From positions 7,755,986-7,819,985 of the forward strand of contig NC_049987.1 in the NCBI RefSeq assembly GCF_000003815.2: DNA of 64,000 bases, in the 5' to 3' direction. The DNA is from Branchiostoma floridae (taxonomy: Eukaryota > Chordata > Leptocardii > Amphioxiformes > Branchiostomatidae). Below, one piece after another: positions 58,460 through 64,000 of this stretch (within the stretch, counting starts at the first letter, position 1; each line of letters starts with the position of its first letter). The notes below the pieces were generated by a model. The model searched no databases, was not told where the DNA came from, and saw only the letters and a program-made list of their open reading frames with translations. The position numbers and the translations under genes are program-made.

Positions 58460-60937
58460 GGTAGCCTCTGTAACAGCGGGGTTCAAGGACAAAGGTTCAA
58501 GGGTTGTCGGCAGGACAAACTGGCATGTGCTTAAGCCTTAAGGCGGGTATGGAGTCATTTTTAATTATATAGTTACATTCTTTTACGAATCAAATGTTGA
58601 CCCTGCAATTATCTTGTGGTACTGACAGAATTCAAAGTATCACTGATGGTAATATGTCACGTTTTGATTAATCTTCATGCAGATGTTTGAAAGAAAGATC
58701 GTACTTTATTTAATTAGTATTGTTCCTCTCACTTGTAATTTTTGCAGCCTCACAGGTCCTAGATGTGACAGTAAATCTTATGATCTTCCTTCACAATGCG
58801 TCCTTACGTACAAGTGAACTCTACCGCCAATAAGTCAGTCACGACAAATTTGTCAGTGTTTGTATTTGTGTTACACACTGTTTAGTAAAAACTTTTAGAT
58901 CGTCCAGTTTGTACAACACTGCGTGTGTTCATCGCGAAACGCTAAGAACAAACCACAACTAGAAAGAAATCTCCAGCACTGAATGTCCCGGTACGCCCAT
59001 GTGGGTCTTTATTTTCCTACTTAGATCAAAGAACAATACAAAGTTCGTTTACCCATGGCACGGCATACAAACACATCCGCGCCCCATACTGACGCACAGA
59101 GCATACAAAGAGTAGCGCTGATCGTAAATGCTCAGGAGCTACAGGTTTATAGGCAGGCGGGGGCAGAAAGCTTTGTGTTAGGTGCAAGGGCTTGCGTTTT
59201 GCCTCGTTCTACAAGCCCGTGGACAGAAATGTATCCAAAGTAGATGTTTCCACCCAGGAGCCCCAAGGACGGGTAAATATAGGCGAACCGTCCAACCGGA
59301 TGCGTGCATTGCTGTCAGAACTGTACATAAAGTCAGTCCGTCGTTGCCGGTAGACCATGTGCGACACAAGCTGTACCTTGTACACGGAGTTTACCAGCCA
59401 GCGTAGATTTGTTTATCAACGGCTTGCTGGCCATTAGTACCGACTGTTTGGAAGACTAGCACAGAGGAAGGAGTTCATATTCACGGGACCGGTAAAGCGG
59501 TAAGTGTGTAATAGAACACAGAGCAACTCTGATCGTGACACGAAACTTGGAGACGCCGTGTTTGCCTAAAAGGACACCTACTACTCTCACTCAAATGAAA
59601 GGGGCGGAGCATTTGCAGCTACATGTGTATTACAGAAATTTTGATAAAAATGATTACTTTTCTGTGTGCAAAACTGCATGATTGGTAGGTGTTCGTAGCG
59701 GGGAACTTTATATATATGGTAGAGTGAGACCATAGTGTGTCCATAGATACGGCCGTCTCCATATAAAGTAAGGGATAGTCGTAAATCACAGTGTTTGTTG
59801 GGTCAGCGTACTCAGGGTCAGGGTAAGGGCAACAACAGCTCACAGGCTATCAGTCATAGAAGGGTGCTTGACGCCTTTGTCATAGGAAAATCATTTCTCG
59901 AAAAATTGCCACAAAACGCGCCTATCAAATTTAAGACCCTGAAATTCTTATCATGTCGAATACAGTGCGTTCAACACTTGCATCGAGGTACCGAAATAGT
60001 CAAGTTTTGATAAGTTTTGATGGTAAATGCGTGTTTTCTTCTTCCAAGTCACGAAACGCCCCTTTACAAAACCTATCCAGTTGCTTGAGTTATGTTAATG
60101 TCTAGTGTCACCAAGACTTGTACTGTACAGTAGTACTGTGGCATGCGCCTACGTCGGTGACTGGCGCCTCCCTTCTTTTCCAAAGTTGGACGTGCAAATA
60201 GTTTGATCTCGTTTTACGGATGAGTGGTCCTCATCAATGCTTGGAGAGGCACACGGCCTAATTGAAACCGCAGCTTCAGAATGGTCAAGTGCCACTTTCC
60301 TAACGGAATAGGTTCGTTCAAGCAGGAATCACCGCCGTGGATTGCTTTTCTTCTTCACAGCTTTATATCATTGATATCTGTATGTTTCCATTGTAGTACG
60401 TTTGCTTTAGTTAGACAGTGGGGGCACGCGACGCTACATTTCTATAACGCATGTGCGATATCCCATACTACTTGTATTAAAAGTCACTACAAAAATGATA
60501 CTATCGATAGGTCACAGGAGGGTCACAAGCGCACTTAGCGGTTGTATGGAGGGGTTTGTATTAGGCCATACCGATTGAAGAAGTTTGGATTGAGGGTCTT
60601 ACGGCTCATGTGAAATATTTAATGTGTCATGTTTAGGGATAAGAACCAGGATACTTGTGGGTGTGTGATAGCGACACGTGTCACACGGATCGATCACCTA
60701 GTACTGAACAACGGTCTCCTAAACTGGCCAGTCTCTTGCTACATCTCTTTTCTGTACGTTACATAGGGCCATTTCATTAAGCTTTTCATCGTAAGGTTTG
60801 TTAGAAACCACAGTGTGCCAGGATTTGGATTCTAGCTGTTGTTGTCATGAGGGCAATGACCTTAGTGTTTGTCCATCTTTCTATCTTGTTGACGAGTAAT
60901 AGACACATTCGTCCCTGTAATAACCATAGTCTTTGCT

Positions 60938-61071
60938 ACTCTCCAAGCAGAGGTTAGGCTCCGGCTGTTTTTTTTATTAACGTTTTTAACGGCATTTTTA
61001 TCGGGCTTTCTATTATGCACTGTTTTCTTCATGTCTCGCGGCCTAGGGAGCCGAAACTCTGCTTGGAGAGT
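60938..61071. mobile_element. Small inverted-repeat element (MITE-like), copy 2
   Basis: Ends ACTCTCCAAGCAGAG (60938-60952) and CTCTGCTTGGAGAGT (61057-61071) are perfect 15-bp complements; GGCTCC / GGAGCC pairs inside. Opposite orientation to copy 1 at 54667, with the same internal ATCGGGCTT / AAGCCCGAT landmark. Confidence 0.72.
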
Positions 61072-61594
61072 AAGTCTTTCCGAAGTGAGCGACATTTTCG
61101 AACACGAGCCTAGGTTGGGGAAACACGCATGTGCACAGCAGACTGTATTTAGGCGACGTCATCACAGAAAAACTGGGCTGGTATGGAAACAAAAATCATA
61201 CCCAGTGATACATCATACCATCACGCAGCTGTTACAGAGCACTGCGACACTAGGGAATCGATTTTTTGCTTCTTTTTTTTAGCAGTTATAATTTCATTTA
61301 ATACTGGTAGTGTCCGTTCGTTGTCCCTTCATCATGTCAAATAAGAGAACAGATTAGCTCAGATGAACGATAAAGCACTAGTACTGTCGTAAAAAAACTT
61401 CGTCTTACATAAAAGAGGTAAGGTGATCAACTTTTTTTTATGAAATACTCGAGTTTACGGCACAGTTCCAGCTAGAAGACTGCAACAGGACTGCATTGTG
61501 CCGATCGCGATACCACGTCTGACTTTCTCCCTCTTCTTACAGTATACAAGTACAACTGAGTCCGGCTATTGAAGAGTGCAATACCACCGCGCAA

Positions 61595-62886
61595 ATGGGG
61601 CGGTTCAAGTGGTTGTTTCTGCTGTGCCTGTTCTTGGCGCTTGGGTTCCTGTCGCTCACCTATCTACGCAGGAGCCCGGCTGACGTGGACAGCGCATCGC
61701 ACTGGACATCAAGGTAAACAAATATTGGTCATCCAGATAAAAGTACATCAATACACACATGAACGGACATGACAGAAACAGCTGTTTTCATGGGTAACCT
61801 TTACCATATCAAGATAAGAGTCCAAGCTTTTTTAGCAGTCGGGCTCGTTTTGAGCGTGTTTGGTCGTGTTTTTTATGTTTATTTTACAGATACTCAATGG
61901 GCACAGTGCTTGATAGTCTATACAGGCACTGTCGGGTACCTGTAAAGCACCTACCACCCGAAAAAAGAGGGTATGAGTCCGACAAATATTCTTAAAACAA
62001 GCCCGACCGCTACATCCTCCTGGAGATTATACGATGTATGCAGTGGTAAAGTCACTTTAGTACCACAGATTTCTGCTGACCTTCTACTGAATAACGTAAG
62101 ACCCAAAACGAGTTGGCCTTCTAGGACGCCTGATTCGACAGTGACCCAACGTCGAAAAGCACACTTGAGGAAAACAATACATTCTTTATGTACTTGTAGA
62201 TAGTATATTTCGAACAAACACGTAGAAGAAGATTCACTGGCAAGGATGAAGTAAATAGGGTGATTTTTAAAGTCGTTTTCTTCTTTCAAAGCAATGGAAG
62301 TAATTGCATTGTTTATGGTTGGTGGTTTACATGTTTGTCTTCAATGGCATAGAAAGAAAACGATTGAGGGGAACATTAAAAACTTATAGTTTTCTCTGAT
62401 TCCGTGTGTTTCAAGCAAGTCCTTGACCGTTCCGGTTCTCTGTTTTATGTCCTGTTCAGTATTTACAGCAACCTGCCCCCGTACGGACTCAGGCGATTTA
62501 AGGGTGTTTTGGACACAGTCGACCGCCATGACGCCACACGTATCCCGGAGGAGGCAGAAAGAACTTCGGAGAATGACTCAAAAGCAAAGACTTCAGCCCC
62601 ATCCAAGGAACTGGTCAAAGTCGATGCCCAGCGCACAACCAAACAGCCTCAGACTGGAAACGTAACAGACAATGTAAAATCTGCGCCCCCGACTGAAAAC
62701 CAAACTGTGTCGGACCTAAACAACACCAAAACGGATCGGAACGAATCCCCGATAGTTGACACGGGAAGCAAACGGACGGAAGCAACGCAGAAACCCACGG
62801 AGAGTGGAACTCCACTGCCGCCTACAGTGCCTCCAGCCAAGCGGGACCCCAAATGGTTTCTGAGTGACGACACCTACACAAAATCG
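61595..62886 (+). CDS. Type II membrane protein, N-terminal part (possible Golgi enzyme), partial
   Basis: Exon 1 (61595-61713, phase 2 out) encodes MGRFKWLFLLCLFLALGFLS followed by LTYLRRSPADVDSAS: a short basic cytosolic end and one signal-anchor of about 18 residues, typical of Golgi type II enzymes. Exon 2 (62460-62886, leaves phase 0) encodes a stem-like hydrophilic region, rich in Thr/Lys/Pro/Asn, with IYSNLPPYGLRRFKGVLDTV at its start, N-x-T/S sites, and PPAKRDPKWFLSDDTYTKS at its end. The catalytic part, if there is one, lies beyond the window, so glycosyltransferase or sulfotransferase is only a guess. A second acceptor 9 nt downstream (exon from 62469) would remove three residues. 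A decayed duplicate sits at 54150-54997. Confidence 0.75.
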
Positions 62887-64000
62887 GTAAGTGACTCACA
62901 AAATCAATGAATTAAGATCCCTGATAACTTCTGTGATTACGTTCCAGCTGCAATACACCGTATATTCACATTCAATATTGTATGAAGTAGAAATAAACAG
63001 CACACTTATAGTGTCCAAACACCTCTCTTTAGATAGCTATTGAACGCGGTAACACATACATGTAAGTAAGCCAACTACAATGGAATTGAGGGCACCTTAG
63101 GTCAGGGGAACCGGAACATTTCCCAGTGGAGCCGTTGGTATTTCATTTTCCACCGAATCAGTACGGTCTTAGTCTCGACAAATACTGTCATATATCATTA
63201 TGCATAGAACCGCACGCGATTGAACGTTGTGAGTAAACAAACCTGTCAAAGGTCGCTATTGGCACTCTAGCGTACCCAGCGACGAACCCAGGAGATAAGA
63301 ACGTAACAGGTGTGCACGAAGCCGCAACAGAGCACATTGAATTAATAGTACATGTACTAAACCTGGCGCTTCAATGGAATAAGTTGGCCGGGAAATGTTC
63401 AAACTACTGCACGAAAAACAGGTACCGTATAGATTACAAATGTATGTATTGGAAGAATTGAACGACAGAAGATCAATTAAGAAAGAAAGATGGACGAATC
63501 ATGCAATGTTTACATGTATACCTAGATCTTCTTTGATTGTGGGACATTGTGCGGTGGTTAACCCTATCTGTATGGTTGAGCTAATGTTAAAGTAATTTTA
63601 ACATTTTCTTATTTGGCACAAAGAGTACAAAAGACCCGTTGAACGCGCAATGATCTACTTGTACTCTTGAAATGTCTGTGATTTAGACTGTAAAGATTGG
63701 CACCCGGTTGATCTAGTTCCATGGACATGTTTGCTTGGTCAACTCTCCGTGGTTAACAAATGGGGTGTTAAGAGCTTCCGTTACAAAAGAATTCTTGAGA
63801 GGGAAAAGTTTGTGTCAGAGAGGTTATCAAGTTCTCCTCAAACTGACCGGCTAATTGCTCCACGTGAGCATTGGCGCGGGTTTTATTAAAGATACGGAAC
63901 GCCAAGGGTATTGATCTTTTGTAACTGGAGAAATTGATTTGCTTAATGTTGGCCCTTACAAAGAATTAATTACGATTTTCTTATATACCTGTGTCTCCTA
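62887..64000 (+). other. Intron of the type II membrane protein gene, to the window edge
   Basis: No further exon recognised in the last 1.1 kb; open frames are short and without family features. Confidence 0.5.

Larger units (their letters stand above)
54998..61594. other. Repeat-rich intergenic region
   Basis: About 6.6 kb with no supported protein-coding exon. Besides the elements listed separately I see only short open frames without family features. The promoter of the 61595 gene should be in the right part of this interval. Confidence 0.5.

Overview
The window is animal nuclear DNA: spliced genes with GT-AG introns, an AT-rich non-coding background, many short inverted-repeat elements, a truncated LINE and two assembly gaps (18741-18878, 21356-21455). 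The proteins resemble vertebrate CNKSR2, PIGV, TADA3 and HDX, but exon layout and repeats are not vertebrate. A cephalochordate such as Branchiostoma fits best; that is an inference from gene content and repeat style, not a database match. Exons below were assembled by hand from splice sites, reading phase and remembered human family members.

Layout. (1) Positions 22-2209, minus: C-terminally incomplete HDX-like double-homeodomain gene. (2) Positions 3851-39259, plus: one very large CNK scaffold gene of 36 visible coding exons, about 2,159 residues. It has SAM, CRIC and PDZ modules at the front and PH, coiled-coil and a PDZ ligand at the back. Between them lies a long linker containing 14 visible phase 2-2 cassette exons, one with nine 37-residue repeats. 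A 5'-truncated LINE lies in a late intron. (3) Positions 41537-43720, minus: PIGV, the GPI mannosyltransferase II, 490 residues. (4) Positions 44103-49849, plus: TADA3/ADA3, 468 residues, with a minisatellite made from one of its own exon ends. (5) Positions 50824-53078, minus: an unnamed SAM-methyltransferase-like protein, 338 residues. (6) Positions 53079-61594: repeat-rich intergenic DNA with a decayed duplicate of the next gene. (7) From 61595, plus: the N-terminus of a type II membrane protein that runs off the right edge.

The genes do not form a single pathway. HDX/CNK and PIGV/TADA3 are head-to-head pairs, the latter only 382 bp apart between start codons. CNK/PIGV and TADA3/methyltransferase are tail-to-tail. 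The most unusual features are the skippable cassette array in CNK, with a duplicated exon that appears to be hidden in an assembly gap, and the exon-seeded minisatellite in TADA3. Also notable are the local pseudogene and a near-perfect 73-nt intronic hairpin.
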